Shown in pieces: positions 53,902 through 64,000 of a stretch of 64,000 bases of DNA (the stretch's first letter is position 1; the number at the start of each line of letters is the position of its first letter). The translations under genes and the position numbers were made by a program. Where the stretch lies: the NCBI GenBank assembly GCA_016712105.1, contig JADJRU010000001.1:434001-498000 (forward strand), written 5' to 3'. The stretch comes from Ahniella sp. GTDB lineage: Bacteria > Pseudomonadota > Gammaproteobacteria > Xanthomonadales > Ahniellaceae. Under the pieces are notes generated by a model. The model was given only the letters and a program-made list of their open reading frames with translations, did no database searches and was not told the origin of the DNA.

Positions 53902-56403
53902 TCAGAAACCATGCGTGTACCGAAGGTAAGGCGTCCTGCCGTAACCGTCGAACAAGTCGAAGTTCCAGGGCAACTGCTCGACACTGAAGCTAAGCGACCC
54001 GTTCAACGGCGCCTGCTTGTCGCCCAGATTCGTTGCACCGACGGCAATTCGTCCCTTCCAGGGCGCGTTCCATTGAACTTGCACATCGTGTGTCGAGAAA
54101 CCGCCCACCCTGCTTTCGGGGTTTCCCCGTGTACTGACAAGGAATTGGGTTTGCCAATGGACACGCCAGTCACCTCGCGTCCAGTCATGACTCATGCTGG
54201 CACGAAGGTCGGGCAGACCCCGACTACCCGGTCGGTCGTCACTGAAAGAATCGAACCCTGGAAAAATGCCTGATGGCAAGTAATCGCGAACATGTGTCGT
54301 ACGCAGATTGCTGACGACGTTGCCGTAACGCCCCACGTCGAATTTGGCGCGTGTTGCGAGGCTGACACCTTCCATGCTTTCGCCGGGTCGAACAATAATG
54401 ATGATATTGCCCGTCACCGGATCACGCGGGAACGACAAACCCGCAGGCAACGACGTAGAGAGTCCGGACGAGTCCAGAATCACGTCACTGATGCCAACCC
54501 GATACAGGGCGGCACTGAACTGCAATCGCTCGTCGAAGTCGAATGTGGCGCCCAGGCTGGTATGTCGAGACTCTTCGATGTCCGACTCACCGAGGCCGAG
54601 GGTCTGACAATTCAACGAAGGTATGATCTCGCAGAATGGGTGAACCGCAGAGTTGATCGACAACTGCCTGGCAGCAAACGACTCGCCCCAGGAACCATGG
54701 ACTGTCAACCGTTCCCAAGGGCGCCACTGAACCGAAACTTTCGGCGAAAACGTCGAGCCAATGTCCGAGTAGTGGTCGACTCTGCCGGCCGCAGTGACAT
54801 CAAGATTACCCAGGATCGGAAACCAACCCTCGGCATACAGCGCACGGATGCTGCGCCCATCCGATTGATTCGTAGCCGAAGCATTGGCGATCTCGCCTGA
54901 TGCCAACAACGGATCGAACTGGTCGCGGTAGTCTTCATCGCGCCATGCAGCGCCCATCACAATCGTTGACTGGCCGCCCGGCAGGACAAACGGTTCGAAC
55001 GATGTTGTCGCAAAGAGCTCGCGATTCTGAGTCCGCGCATTACGGCTGATCGTCGCCGAAACGGAATCGAGGACCGATGCGTCCAACTCGAATGGATTTC
55101 GAACATCGTAAGTTCCCTGGGTAATCGCCAGAACAGCCAATCGTTCCACGATGAAATTCCGACCCAACATGTAGGCTTGGTTTTCATCAATGCGCGCGCC
55201 AACTTCAAGTTCCAGCGCGTCTGCGATCCGCCCCTCAAGGGTGATACCCAGATCATATGAATTTTCGTCGGTCGAGGTATCCCGAGGACCGACCGCAGCA
55301 AAGTGGTGTTCAATGAACGCACCGCGACCATCACCCGGCACAGGATCGTTCAAGGAGTTTTCCGGAACAAAGGCGGTCAGCGTACTTGAATCATCGCGCC
55401 CGAAGGACTCGTTGCGGGCTACAGAGGCATGCAGCGTGCTCTTCCATACATCATTAATCTTGTAGTCCGCCTTGATCATCAAAGCCGACGTATCAGTCGA
55501 TGCTTCATGAGCAACAACTCCCATTGAGTCAAACAGGCAGAGGCTGTCACCCGCCGGGAAATTCACGAGACGGAACAACTCGGCAGGATCGCCCGCCCCC
55601 GAATTACCGCCGGAACAGTCAAAACCAGGCATAGGCCGTGGCGACGTAACGATTCCGGTTCCGGCAGCATTTGCAACGCTGAAGTTGTTTCCGGATACAA
55701 ACGGCATGTATCCGATGGCACGCGGTTGATCACGAGCGAACACGATGTCGCGCCGATTGTGCGCAACGGTTGCGACCAGGCTGCCGCGGTCACCTGTGCT
55801 CGCGTAAATGGCTTCAGCGCGCTCGAGATCCCCTCCGCGGACAGAAGGATTGCCAGCCAGCCAGGACACTTCAGCACCCTCGAACGACTTCCGGGTAACA
55901 AAGTTGACGACTCCACCGATGGCGCTCGAACCATGAATTGCCGAGGCGCCTTCGGCAAGAATCTCGATGCGTTCAATCGCACCGATCGGAATGAGATTCA
56001 GATTTGCGGCAGAGCCAGAAAACAAACCATTGGCCACACGACGACCATCCAGCAATATCAATGTTCGCGATGAACCCAATCCCAGCAGATTGACGGTGGA
56101 AGTCGGCTGTCTGGGCGAGGAGGACATCGGCCGCTGGTTACCGAAAACAGTCAGATCCAAATCACGCAAGAACTCGGCGATGGACACATCTCCCGAAGCA
56201 TCGATCTCGTCACGCTCGATCACGCGCATTGCGGGTGATGTCATGGCGGCACTGCTCTTGATCCGCGTTGCAGTGGACACGTCATGGACTTCGGAATCGG
56301 AACCCGCCGTTTTAGTCGCGTTGTTTCGCGGCTCGGCATGGACAGTCGCGGAGAAGGCAAACAGCGCCCCAAGTAGAGATGCGCGCAGGATTGGGTCGGG
56401 CAT
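53902..56403 (-). CDS. TonB-dependent outer-membrane receptor
   Basis: 833 residues from ATG 56403, intact. Signal peptide ASLLGALFAFSATVHA; plug domain with RVIERDEIDASGDVSIAEFL, NLLGLGSSRTLILLDGRRVA and IERIEILAEGASAIHGSSAI; then a 22-strand barrel ending YLRYTHGF, with a terminal Phe as expected. No TonB box is obvious near the N-terminus. The plug pattern with GSSRTLILLDGRRV is common in receptors for oligopeptides, carbohydrates or siderophores in this order; no substrate can be named. Stand-alone gene; the two-component pair that follows on the same strand may regulate something else. Confidence 0.92.
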   Translation of the reverse strand: MPDPILRASLLGALFAFSATVHAEPRNNATKTAGSDSEVHDVSTATRIKSSAAMTSPAMRVIERDEIDASGDVSIAEFLRDLDLTVFGNQRPMSSSPRQPTSTVNLLGLGSSRTLILLDGRRVANGLFSGSAANLNLIPIGAIERIEILAEGASAIHGSSAIGGVVNFVTRKSFEGAEVSWLAGNPSVRGGDLERAEAIYASTGDRGSLVATVAHNRRDIVFARDQPRAIGYMPFVSGNNFSVANAAGTGIVTSPRPMPGFDCSGGNSGAGDPAELFRLVNFPAGDSLCLFDSMGVVAHEASTDTSALMIKADYKINDVWKSTLHASVARNESFGRDDSSTLTAFVPENSLNDPVPGDGRGAFIEHHFAAVGPRDTSTDENSYDLGITLEGRIADALELEVGARIDENQAYMLGRNFIVERLAVLAITQGTYDVRNPFELDASVLDSVSATISRNARTQNRELFATTSFEPFVLPGGQSTIVMGAAWRDEDYRDQFDPLLASGEIANASATNQSDGRSIRALYAEGWFPILGNLDVTAAGRVDHYSDIGSTFSPKVSVQWRPWERLTVHGSWGESFAARQLSINSAVHPFCEIIPSLNCQTLGLGESDIEESRHTSLGATFDFDERLQFSAALYRVGISDVILDSSGLSTSLPAGLSFPRDPVTGNIIIIVRPGESMEGVSLATRAKFDVGRYGNVVSNLRTTHVRDYLPSGIFPGFDSFSDDRPGSRGLPDLRASMSHDWTRGDWRVHWQTQFLVSTRGNPESRVGGFSTHDVQVQWNAPWKGRIAVGATNLGDKQAPLNGSLSFSVEQLPWNFDLFDGYGRTPYLRYTHGF

Positions 56404-56655
56404 GATGGCAATTTCTGTGGAAAAGGAATGGAAGGCCACGGGGCGCCAGAGAAGCGTCCGATCCGTGCGCAGTCAGGCACCAGCTCGATTACCCCCTTAA
56501 GACACCCTTAAGCGCGTGTCAGGCGTTGCCCGAACATCAACCGGGCGACTATGTTAACAGCATCCAAAGCACTCGGCTTTCTTGCCAGATCGCCGATCGA
56601 GCCATCCATGGCGAACGGCGATTGATCCCGTGTCGGGCGCAGCGATGTCGACCCG

Positions 56656-58548
56656 TCATGCCAAACCAGGAGGTAACGCGATCTCGAGCTGCACCCGGGT
56701 TCCGGATCCGATCGCGGATTCGACGCTCAAGTTCGCACCCAACTTGTGTGCCCTCGCCGTCATGCCGCTGACGCCGTAGTGGTTCGCGGCTCCATTGGAC
56801 GGTACGAACCCCTGACCGTTGTCGACCACCGAGAACACGAACCTGTCGTCACTCCGCACTGCATGCAGTTCGATGCACCGGGCATTGGCATGTTTGACGG
56901 CGTTGCTCAGGGCTTCCTGAAGAATGCGCAAGACACCGAGCATCACTTCAGGGCTGAATCCCTGCAGATCGAGGTGTCGGTCAACGCCCCAGATCAACTG
57001 GATGCCGTTGGCGCGCAGCAAGGGCTCGATCCGGCCACGAAACGCACCGAGCGCCACGGCCAGATCGCCGCCCTGCTGGCTCAATGAATCCAGAACCAGG
57101 CGCATGTCGACCAGCCCAGCGCGCACCGCCTCGATGATCTGCGTGCGGCCGACGTTGGCGTCGTTTGCCAGATACACAAGCGCCGTCAGTTGCCCGGCGA
57201 CTCCGTCGTGCATGTCCTGCATGATGCGCTGCCGTTCCAGCGCCAGGGCGTGCTCCCGGTCGGCGACTTTCAGCTTGGCGTAGTTCTCGGCGAGTTCCTC
57301 CTCGCGTGCTTGCACGGTTGCTGCCAGCTCCTCGGAATAACGGGCCATGCGTGCTTGATTCGCCAACACTCGGCGTCCAAGCTCCAGGCAGAAGGCAATT
57401 GAAATTCCGATACCGGATATCGGATACAGGGCAAACGCCATGGGTCCGAGCGTCCCGCGGACGGCGTCATGCACACCGCAAATTGCGGGCAACAAGGCCG
57501 CGGCCAGAGTCCATTGCGCCATCAGGCTGTCGCGTTGACGATCCAGATAGCCGTATAACCGAAACACGACATACGGCAGGATCAGCATGGCACTCCACTT
57601 GACCGCATAGTGCGGCAGGGCAATGCGCCAGTAGCCATCCAGATCGGGCCAGAAACTGGCTCCGAGCGACAACAAGGTACCCAACACAAAATAGGTGATG
57701 GCCGATCGGGTCAGCCATCGGGGTGGCGACTCGAGAATCGAGACCACAAACAGCAGCGAGAACGTGATGATGCCGAACAGGGACACGTACAGGGCAGCAA
57801 AACGCAGCGCGGTCGAGACGATCCAGTCCGGGACCAGATGCCAGAGCGCGATCGTCAGCCAGAACGGCGACACCGCCGCGAACCAGAGCAGGACTCGTTC
57901 CCTGGACCCACGCAGGATCATCACCAACGCGAACAGGAGGGCCGCCAGCTGGAGCCAGAATGAACCCTGCACCAGATCGTCGGTGAGCCAGCTCATGTTC
58001 CGCAAAGGCGCTTCGAGCTCGGCGTAGTTGCCCAGATAGAACGACATCACACTGCCGGTGCCGCGCCGTTCGATGGTGAGTAGCCAGGCCACCTCATTGT
58101 CGCCTTGCCGCAGCAGCTCAACGGGCAGACGGATCAATCGCCCGTCGTATCGATAGACACTGGGCGGATCTGCCACACGACCCTTCATTTCAATCAGCGA
58201 GCCGTTCAGATACAACGCAATGTTGGCGTCGATGAAAGGAAAGTACAGCGCCGGATCGGCGAGATCGCCATGCTGATACTGAAAGCGATAACGCCATGCC
58301 GTGTAGGGCGTGGTGCAGCGGATCCTGCAGACTTTGAGCGGCAGTTCGAAGGGTTTCCACGCAAGGGGCTCTTCGTCATGCCATTGACCCAGGTCCGCCG
58401 GAAGTTCAGCGGGACGCGCTTCAATCCGGGTGATGGCAGGCAAATTGGGGCGCGTGCCCCGCTCCAACCACGTGACGACCGACAGAAAGACGGACGCCAA
58501 CAGAAAAGTAGGCAAAAGCGCCCGCAACAGGCTCACTGTCTCAGCCAC
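56656..58548 (-). CDS. Sensor histidine kinase, HisKA_3 (NarX/LiaS-like)
   Basis: 630 residues. An N-terminal membrane helix, a large periplasmic domain with a galactose-binding-like appearance (YFPFIDANIALYLNGSLIEM), then about seven membrane helices and a coiled coil (REEELAENYAKLKVADREHA). The phospho-His is in RQRIMQDMHDGVAGQLTALV; the ATP site shows ILQEALSNAVKHA, VVDNGQGF, GVSGMTARA and GSGTRVQL. Its start overlaps the response-regulator stop by 16 bases. The ligand is unknown. Confidence 0.9.
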   Translation of the reverse strand: MAETVSLLRALLPTFLLASVFLSVVTWLERGTRPNLPAITRIEARPAELPADLGQWHDEEPLAWKPFELPLKVCRIRCTTPYTAWRYRFQYQHGDLADPALYFPFIDANIALYLNGSLIEMKGRVADPPSVYRYDGRLIRLPVELLRQGDNEVAWLLTIERRGTGSVMSFYLGNYAELEAPLRNMSWLTDDLVQGSFWLQLAALLFALVMILRGSRERVLLWFAAVSPFWLTIALWHLVPDWIVSTALRFAALYVSLFGIITFSLLFVVSILESPPRWLTRSAITYFVLGTLLSLGASFWPDLDGYWRIALPHYAVKWSAMLILPYVVFRLYGYLDRQRDSLMAQWTLAAALLPAICGVHDAVRGTLGPMAFALYPISGIGISIAFCLELGRRVLANQARMARYSEELAATVQAREEELAENYAKLKVADREHALALERQRIMQDMHDGVAGQLTALVYLANDANVGRTQIIEAVRAGLVDMRLVLDSLSQQGGDLAVALGAFRGRIEPLLRANGIQLIWGVDRHLDLQGFSPEVMLGVLRILQEALSNAVKHANARCIELHAVRSDDRFVFSVVDNGQGFVPSNGAANHYGVSGMTARAHKLGANLSVESAIGSGTRVQLEIALPPGLA

Positions 58549-59210
58549 CCTGCCTGCACTGCCTCGAACACCGCCTGCGATCGCGACGTGACAGCCAGTT
58601 TCGCGTAGATCTGCTTCACGTGATGATTGACGGTGTGCTTGGAAATTTCGAGCATCGTGGCGGTTTCGTCATAGCTGAAACCCCGTGCCAGCGCCATGAG
58701 CACCTCGCGCTCGCGCGCGGTCAGATTCATCAGCGCATGTTCGGCACTGCTCGCCGACGATGCCGCGGCTTCGTTGCGGCGAATCTTGCGCAGCAAATGA
58801 CCCGCAACTGCAGGGTCCAGAGGCGCGCCACCCGCCAGCACCTGAGAGATCGCCAAGCGCATTTCGTCGACCGATGCATCCTTGAGCAGGTAACCGGCAG
58901 CGCCGAGCTCAATGGCTGCCAGCACACTTTGCTCATCACCCAGCACTGTGAACACGATGACACTGACCTTGCGTGCGCTGAACTCCTCGATCAAGTCCAG
59001 TCCATTGCCATCCGGGAGACCCAGATCCAGCAGCAACACGTCACATGGATTGATTTCGTGAGCTCTTGCCGCACGCAGGCTGTCCGCCTCCCACGCCCAG
59101 ATCCAGTCACCGGCTTGTTCGATGACGCGCCGAACACCAAGCCGCAGCAGCGGCTTGTCTTCCACCATGGCAATCCGGACCGGCGTGCCGATGCGTTGAT
59201 CATTTTCCAT
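58533..59210 (-). CDS. NarL/LuxR-family response regulator
   Basis: 225 residues from ATG 59210. Receiver domain with acidic pocket MVEDKP, phosphorylation Asp in VLLLDLGLPDGNG and Lys in YLLKDASVDEM. The C-terminal LuxR-type helix-turn-helix is LTAREREVLMALARGFSYDE and ISKHTVNHHVKQIYAKL. It is cotranscribed with, and upstream of, the kinase gene. A longer in-frame start (59294) is less likely, as it lacks receiver-like sequence. Confidence 0.92.
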   Translation of the reverse strand: MENDQRIGTPVRIAMVEDKPLLRLGVRRVIEQAGDWIWAWEADSLRAARAHEINPCDVLLLDLGLPDGNGLDLIEEFSARKVSVIVFTVLGDEQSVLAAIELGAAGYLLKDASVDEMRLAISQVLAGGAPLDPAVAGHLLRKIRRNEAAASSASSAEHALMNLTAREREVLMALARGFSYDETATMLEISKHTVNHHVKQIYAKLAVTSRSQAVFEAVQAGWLRQ

Positions 59211-59300
59211 GGTGCTCACTCTAGTCTCGAACGGTACGCCTGTCGACGCGCCTGCTGATTCAGGCGCGTCGATCGAACCGGAAGACCGCCACATTCTGGT

Positions 59301-62300
59301 TTATTCGAAGCCGTTTCGGAACATGAACTCGACGACACGCACATCACCGGGATTGGCATTGGCACGCATGCGTCGCCAAGGGCCGCGACGGGGATTGGCC
59401 GGCGCGGTGGTGCCCGACTGGGTCACCGAGAAGGGTGCATACAGGGCGCGGGCACGCCACGCGTAGACGCGATTGAGCGCGAGGCCGCTGGCAATGCTGG
59501 CGACCACGGCACCATTTGCCGTTGCCGTGGTATCCACCCAGTTCGGCGTGATGAACTTCTGGCAACTCCCGTGACCGAATGCGACGCCTGCGGGACAAGC
59601 CTCCAGTTCGAGCTTGCTTCGCTCCCGACCCAGTGTGCTGATGTTGGTCATCGCAACCGTGAAGCCACTGGCATTCTGTGACCGACCCCAGAAGTCGATC
59701 GGTCCGGTCGCCAATCCGCTGAACTGCTGTGGCAGAACCGCCTTGCCGACACTGTTGCTCAGGTAGACGGAAACAGCACCCTCGTCTGTCGAGACACCGC
59801 CGTCGAAGCTTGGGGCACCCACGATCGGATCGGCGAACCCATCGCCGTTGACGTCGGCAAGCGCGACACTGAATCCCTGACGGGTCGCCAACTGCGACTG
59901 AGCCATGCGTACCGAGTGCGTAATCGTCAGTCCGGAAGGGCGACCGAGATACAGGAAAACCGCGCCTTCATTGTTGCTGCCGACCACATCGAATTCCGGG
60001 GCACCAACCAGGACGTCCGAGAAGCCGTCGCCATTCACGTCACCCGCACCGGCAACCGATGTCCCGAAACCTGAGTCGATCTGGTCAACCTCCAGTGTAG
60101 TGTCCGCGGTGGTCGGGAAGGCGCCGGCCGTCCCCTTGAAGATGAAGACACGCCCTTCATTGAGTTGGCCATTGTCGAACTCGTTGGCGCCCACGATCAG
60201 GTCCGAGAATCCGTCGCCATTGATGTCGCCGGCGCTGGCAAGCCCGCTGCCCATGCGGCCGTCCGTTTGGCCACTCAGGAGATTCGCATCAGGCGTGGTG
60301 TCGAAGCTGGCACCGCCGAAGAACACGCGGACCAAACCACCGTTGCTGGCACCACTGGCGTCGAAGCCGATGGCACCGCCGGCAATGTCGGCGAAACCGT
60401 CGCCATTAAGATCCCCTGCGCCAGCCACAGTCCAGCCCAGAAAGGCACTGGCCTGGCCTCCGACGAGAACCGCGTCTGCGGTGGCATCGACTATGGCGCC
60501 ACCGAGATACAGGTACATCGCACCCTCATTACTCAGCGTGGCGTCAAAATTCGGGGCACCCACCAGAATGTCGCCGAAGCCGTCGCCGTTGATGTCACCG
60601 GCGTAAGCCACGCTGTGCCCGAAGTTTGCGCCGCTCTGATTGACCTCCATGATGACGTCCGCTTGCGTGTTGAAAGCCCCGGCACCGCCAAAGTAGATCG
60701 ATACCGCGCCTTCCAGGCTACTGCCGTTGCTGTATTCCGGTGCACCAACGATCACGTCACCAAAACCGTCCGCATTGACATCGCCCACCGCCACCGCACC
60801 ACCTGCGCGCATGTCGGTCAGTGTGCCGTCCAACTGCGCATCAGCCACGGTGTTGAAGCCGGCAGCGCCCCCGAGAAACAGGGAGACCCGGCCGCTGTTC
60901 TGCCCGCCGCTGCCATCGTACCCAAAGGCACCGCTCACCAGGTCTGCGTAGCCGTCGCCGTTGACGTCACCGGTCGCCACACTATGTCCAAGTTGCCCGC
61001 TGCCCTGACCGGAATCGGCGCGCGCATCGGCCACACCGTTATCGATGATCGTGCCGCCGAAATAGACCAGCGCGCGCCCCTCGTTGGTGAAGCTGCGGTG
61101 AAATCCGGCATGCCGGTGATGAGGTCGGTATATCCGTCACCGTTGAAGTCTCCGCCTGACAGCGAAAAGCCAAGGCGCGCCGGTTGCGACAGACCGGTAT
61201 CGAACTGCTTGTAGGCGGTTGTACTGATGCCACTGCCAGCACCGAGATAAACGAAGACTTGACCGGAATCGGTGCTGAACCCGTCAAACAGGGCGGCACC
61301 CACCGCGATGTCCCCAAATCCGTCTGCATTGATGTCACCGAGGCTGGCCAACCCGCTGCCCATGGCGGCGGCCGCCTGATTTCCTTCGAGTGTGGCGTCC
61401 ACCCCGTTGTTGACGGTGCTGCCGCCATAGAAAACGAACGCACCGCCTTCGTCTGCTTGACCGTTGTCATAGCGCAAGGACCCGATGATCACGTCGCTGA
61501 AGCCATCGCCGTTGACATCGCCGGCGCTGCCGACCTGAGTACCAAGTTCCGCATCCGCCTGGTTGATCTCGAATTGCGCGTCAACAACGGTACTGAACGC
61601 ACCAGCGCCACCAAAGTACAGGAATGCGGCACCTTCATTGGCTTGTCCGTTCGCGAAAAACGGCGACCCGATGACGATGTCGGCAAAGCCGTCGCCGTTG
61701 ACGTCTCCAGCACCGGCCACCGAACTGCCCAGACGCACCCCACCGACAGTCGATTGCAGATTGGCATCCACCGTGGTGTTGAACGCACCAGCACCGCCGA
61801 AGTACAGCAGTGCCGCACCGGTGTTGGTTGCTGCGCCGTCGAAACCGCTTGAGCCGACCAGTACGTCGGCGAACCCGTCACCATTGACGTCCCCCGCGCC
61901 CGCCACACTGACGCCAAAGAAGGCACTGGCTTGATTCAGGCCGAGGGTGGCGTCGGGTGTGGTGTCGAAAGCACCACTGCCACCAAAGTAGAGGAAAGCG
62001 CGGCCGTCGTCGGCGCCCGACGCATCGAACAAGGGTGCACCGACGATCAAATCGTCGAAGCCGTCACCGTTGACGTCGCCGGCACTGGCAACCGTGGCGC
62101 CAAAGCGGGCGTTGGCCTGGTTCACCTCCAGGATCGCGTCGGCGCTCGGTTCGACGCCGTTGCCGAATCCGAAGTAGATCATCACAGCGCCTTCGCTGGT
62201 TTCGCCGTTGCTGTACCCGACAACGCCGACAGCCATGTCCTGGATGCCGTCGCCATTCAGATCACCAGCATTGGCAACACTGAAGCCTGTCTGGAGGTTG

Positions 62301-62428
62301 AGCGCACTTGGCCCCAATGAACCATCGGGCAGCGCGCTTGCCAACGTAGCCTGCGCCTGTGGTGCATGGACTGAAACGGAGATGATGCCGAGCAACAATA
62401 AGGCATTTAGAGCACTGGAACGAAGCAT
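59301..62428 (-). CDS. FG-GAP repeat (integrin-alpha-like) secreted protein, frameshifted
   Basis: About 1040 residues when joined. Start 62428 opens the signal peptide LNALLLLGIISVSVHAPQAQA; in-frame codons continue up to 62521 as a possible longer start. Fourteen repeats of about 60 residues follow, each with a Ca-binding loop of the type GDVNGDGFxD and a YFGG or FG-like strand. The frame breaks at about 61060-61110 between repeats 7 and 8. A C-terminal part with FSGLATGPIDFWGRSQNASG and DTTATANGAVVASIASGLAL leads to VRVVEFMFRNGFE, the tag. It is probably a surface adhesion or structural propeller. Confidence 0.85.
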
Positions 62429-62778
62429 GGATTTCACCTGGGGAGCGGAGGCATCCGCAGCATCGGAAGCCACCACGGCCTCGACCTGCTTTTGCGCAAG
62501 TGAAGTCTTGGGGTTTGTCATCCCAGGTTGTATCGCTTGTTCTAGGGACGCGAACCGGTTGACGGGCTCGGGCGCGCCGTGGTGAGCGCTGTCAATGAGT
62601 TCGAAAGGCCCGATCCGTCACTCAGGTATCTGCAGGAGTGTGTGGCACAACCGGCGAAGTCCGGGAGCAGGTTGGCCATTTCGCAGCCATAGCAGTGCCC
62701 TGATGATCGGAGCGTGGCAACGAGATGGCAGAGATCCACTCGTTGAGCAGGAGCCTGGTGGCACTCAGGAGAGCGGGT

Positions 62779-62894
62779 GGATTCCCGCTTTCGCGGGAAT
62801 GACGGCATCTTTGCGGCGCTGCATTTCCTGAAAGCGTCTGGGTGTCTGGCGCAATTCCCCACCACACGTCATCCCCGCGAAGGCGGGGATCCAC
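62779..62894. repeat. Inverted pair of ATTCCCGCTTTCGCGGGAAT-type palindromes
   Basis: GGATTCCCGC...GCGGGAATGACG at 62779-62804 faces GTCATCCCCGCGAAGGCGGG and onward to GGGATCCAC at 62868-62894. The same family bounds the array at 25101-25484. Such palindromes are widespread in intergenic DNA of beta- and gammaproteobacteria. Confidence 0.78.
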
Positions 62895-63264
62895 TCGTTG
62901 CGGGCGTGTGTCAGTCACTCAGCAGAACAAGTAGTGTCCCAGTTTGATTTTGGAGACCGCATGAACAGAGACACGCGGCTCCTTCAGGGGCCAATCGCCT
63001 TCTGCACTTTCTCGACCTTCGTTGGTCGAAGCCTTGTTGGGGTGAAACCAGCGAGCCAAGCCGACATCGCGCTCCGCGTCAGTGCGGTGGCGAACAAGCC
63101 ATTCAGTGGCGGCTTGATCATGATGAAACTCCGGGGGCTTGCTCAGCCTGCGGAATAAGCGCCCGGATTGGTCCATATTGTGCTGGATGCCTGAGCGCCC
63201 CCGGATTCACCCCGTCTGCCCGCCCGGTAGCGTAAAGTTCGCGGCAAGAACTTCGAGTCAGCAC
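62895..63264. other. Intergenic stretch with an unexplained minus-strand frame
   Basis: An 85-codon open frame on the minus strand (63176-62919), including WFHPNKASTNEGRESAEGDW and SVHAVSKIKLGHYLFC, reads as plausible protein but lacks a start site and recognised family. It might be the relic of a repeat-borne gene. The promoter for the efflux adaptor must also lie here. Confidence 0.3.
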
Positions 63265-64000
63265 ATGAAACGCCACAAACTGCTTATCACCCTGGCCTGC
63301 CTGATTCTGGTGGCTTTGGGCTGGTGGATGGCGCAATGGTGGCGCGGACCGGCATTTGCCGGCTACGAGGTGGTGTCACGGCCGCTGGTTCAGACAGTCG
63401 TGGCGACCGGTCGAGTGGTGTCGGTTTCGCGTGCACAGGTTGGCAGCTCGATCACCGGCGTTGTTGTCGAGCGAATGGTGAAGGAAGGTGATTCGGTGCA
63501 GCCGGGCGACATTCTGGCGGTGCTGCGCGCAGACGATCTGGAATCGGCGGTGCGCGAGGCGGAAGCCGCGCTGGCGCAATTGCAGCAGTCGACTCGCCCG
63601 CAGGCCCAGGCATCCCTGCGCGAAGCCGAAGCGCGTCTGGTGCAAGCCAGTCGCGAGGCGACGCGGCGTCGCGATCTGTTCGGACGGCAACTGATTGCAC
63701 GTGAGGCCATGGAACAAGCCATTCAGGACGAAACCATTGCACGCGCAGCGGCCGAACAGGCCCGACTCGCTGCAAGTTCCTTGGCGGCCGGGCATCCCAA
63801 TGAAGCTGCGGCACTCGCGCGTGTGACGACGGCGCGGGCACAGCTCGCGAAGACCACGATCCGGGCCGAAGTCGCCGGTGTCGTACTGACCCGAAACGTT
63901 GAACCCGGGGACCTGGTGCAACCAGGGCGGGTACTGTTCGACATCGCGCGAGCCGGTGATACCGAAGTGCTGGTGCCGCTGGACGAGAAGAACCTTGAAG
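63265..64000 (+). CDS. HlyD-family periplasmic adaptor of an efflux system, N-terminal part
   Basis: 245 residues to the window edge; the C-terminus lies beyond. N-terminal membrane anchor LLITLACLILVALGWWMAQW, then barrel-sandwich segment TGRVVSVSRAQVGSSITGVV and lipoyl-like VKEGDSVQPGDILAVLRADD, a long alpha-hairpin (SAVREAEAALAQLQQSTRPQ to ERDEAIAR-type heptads, residues about 95-180), and the second lipoyl half AQLAKTTIRAEVAGVVLTRN, VEPGDLVQPGRVLFDIA. This is the MacA/HlyD layout; a partner ABC or RND transporter should follow downstream. Confidence 0.88.
   Translation, partial: MKRHKLLITLACLILVALGWWMAQWWRGPAFAGYEVVSRPLVQTVVATGRVVSVSRAQVGSSITGVVVERMVKEGDSVQPGDILAVLRADDLESAVREAEAALAQLQQSTRPQAQASLREAEARLVQASREATRRRDLFGRQLIAREAMEQAIQDETIARAAAEQARLAASSLAAGHPNEAAALARVTTARAQLAKTTIRAEVAGVVLTRNVEPGDLVQPGRVLFDIARAGDTEVLVPLDEKNLE

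Noticed and set aside
58105..58608. 167-codon plus-strand frame opposite the histidine kinase N-terminus
   Set aside because: Antisense of an intact, well-supported gene; no motif or ribosome binding site.

Overview
The window looks like a chromosomal piece of a high-GC gammaproteobacterium, most likely in the Lysobacterales (Xanthomonadales), perhaps Rhodanobacteraceae. The pointers are a GH13_23-type alpha-glucosidase with an MFS sugar permease, a RAYT transposase with several families of REP-like palindromes, many secreted proteins carrying a short F-x-(D/N)-G-F-E tag, and a sigma ECF / Ser-Thr kinase pair. The taxon is inferred from gene content only.

Layout. 1-9.1 kb: a metallo-beta-lactamase-fold fragment, an unknown protein, a lipoprotein M28 peptidase, a CAU-anticodon tRNA, two secreted proteins and a Sel1/TPR-like protein closed by a clear terminator. 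9.2-17.3 kb: a glycan-use locus, with an AraC regulator divergent from a tightly overlapping operon (GH13 alpha-glucosidase, PhyH dioxygenase, TIM-barrel protein, GH92 alpha-mannosidase, MFS permease) whose next gene is cut off by a repeat. 17.2-21.2 kb: a repeat-rich stretch around a glycerophosphodiesterase and two small secreted proteins. 21-29.3 kb: secreted esterase, large secreted protein, M20 peptidase and beta-helix protein. 29.4-33 kb: ECF sigma factor and a Ser/Thr kinase with two in-frame stops. 33-41 kb: OmpV-like porin, RAYT transposase with a tandem array beside it, a phospholipase-A2-like protein and a diguanylate cyclase. 41-45.4 kb (minus strand): a bufferin-type operon (DoxX, BufC, BufB, BufA) preceded by a YHS protein and an AhpD-like protein. 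45.5-53.2 kb: two LysR regulators and a redox/detoxification series (GST, DUF1348, class I flavin disulfide reductase, GST, PNPOx-FNR-ferredoxin fusion, 54-residue peptide). 53.3-64 kb: a TonB-dependent receptor, a histidine kinase / response regulator pair, a 14-repeat FG-GAP protein and the start of an HlyD-type efflux adaptor.

Two themes run across the window. First, a short sequence, GGACACCCACC / GGTGGGTGTCC, recurs in almost every long intergenic gap, either as 69- or 97-bp elements closed by inverted copies or as tandem arrays, and a RAYT transposase lies among them. Second, many genes are broken by single-base shifts that the protein reading repairs immediately, several of them in runs of five identical bases. 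I read these mostly as sequencing or assembly indels rather than true pseudogenes, so several genes below are described across frame breaks.
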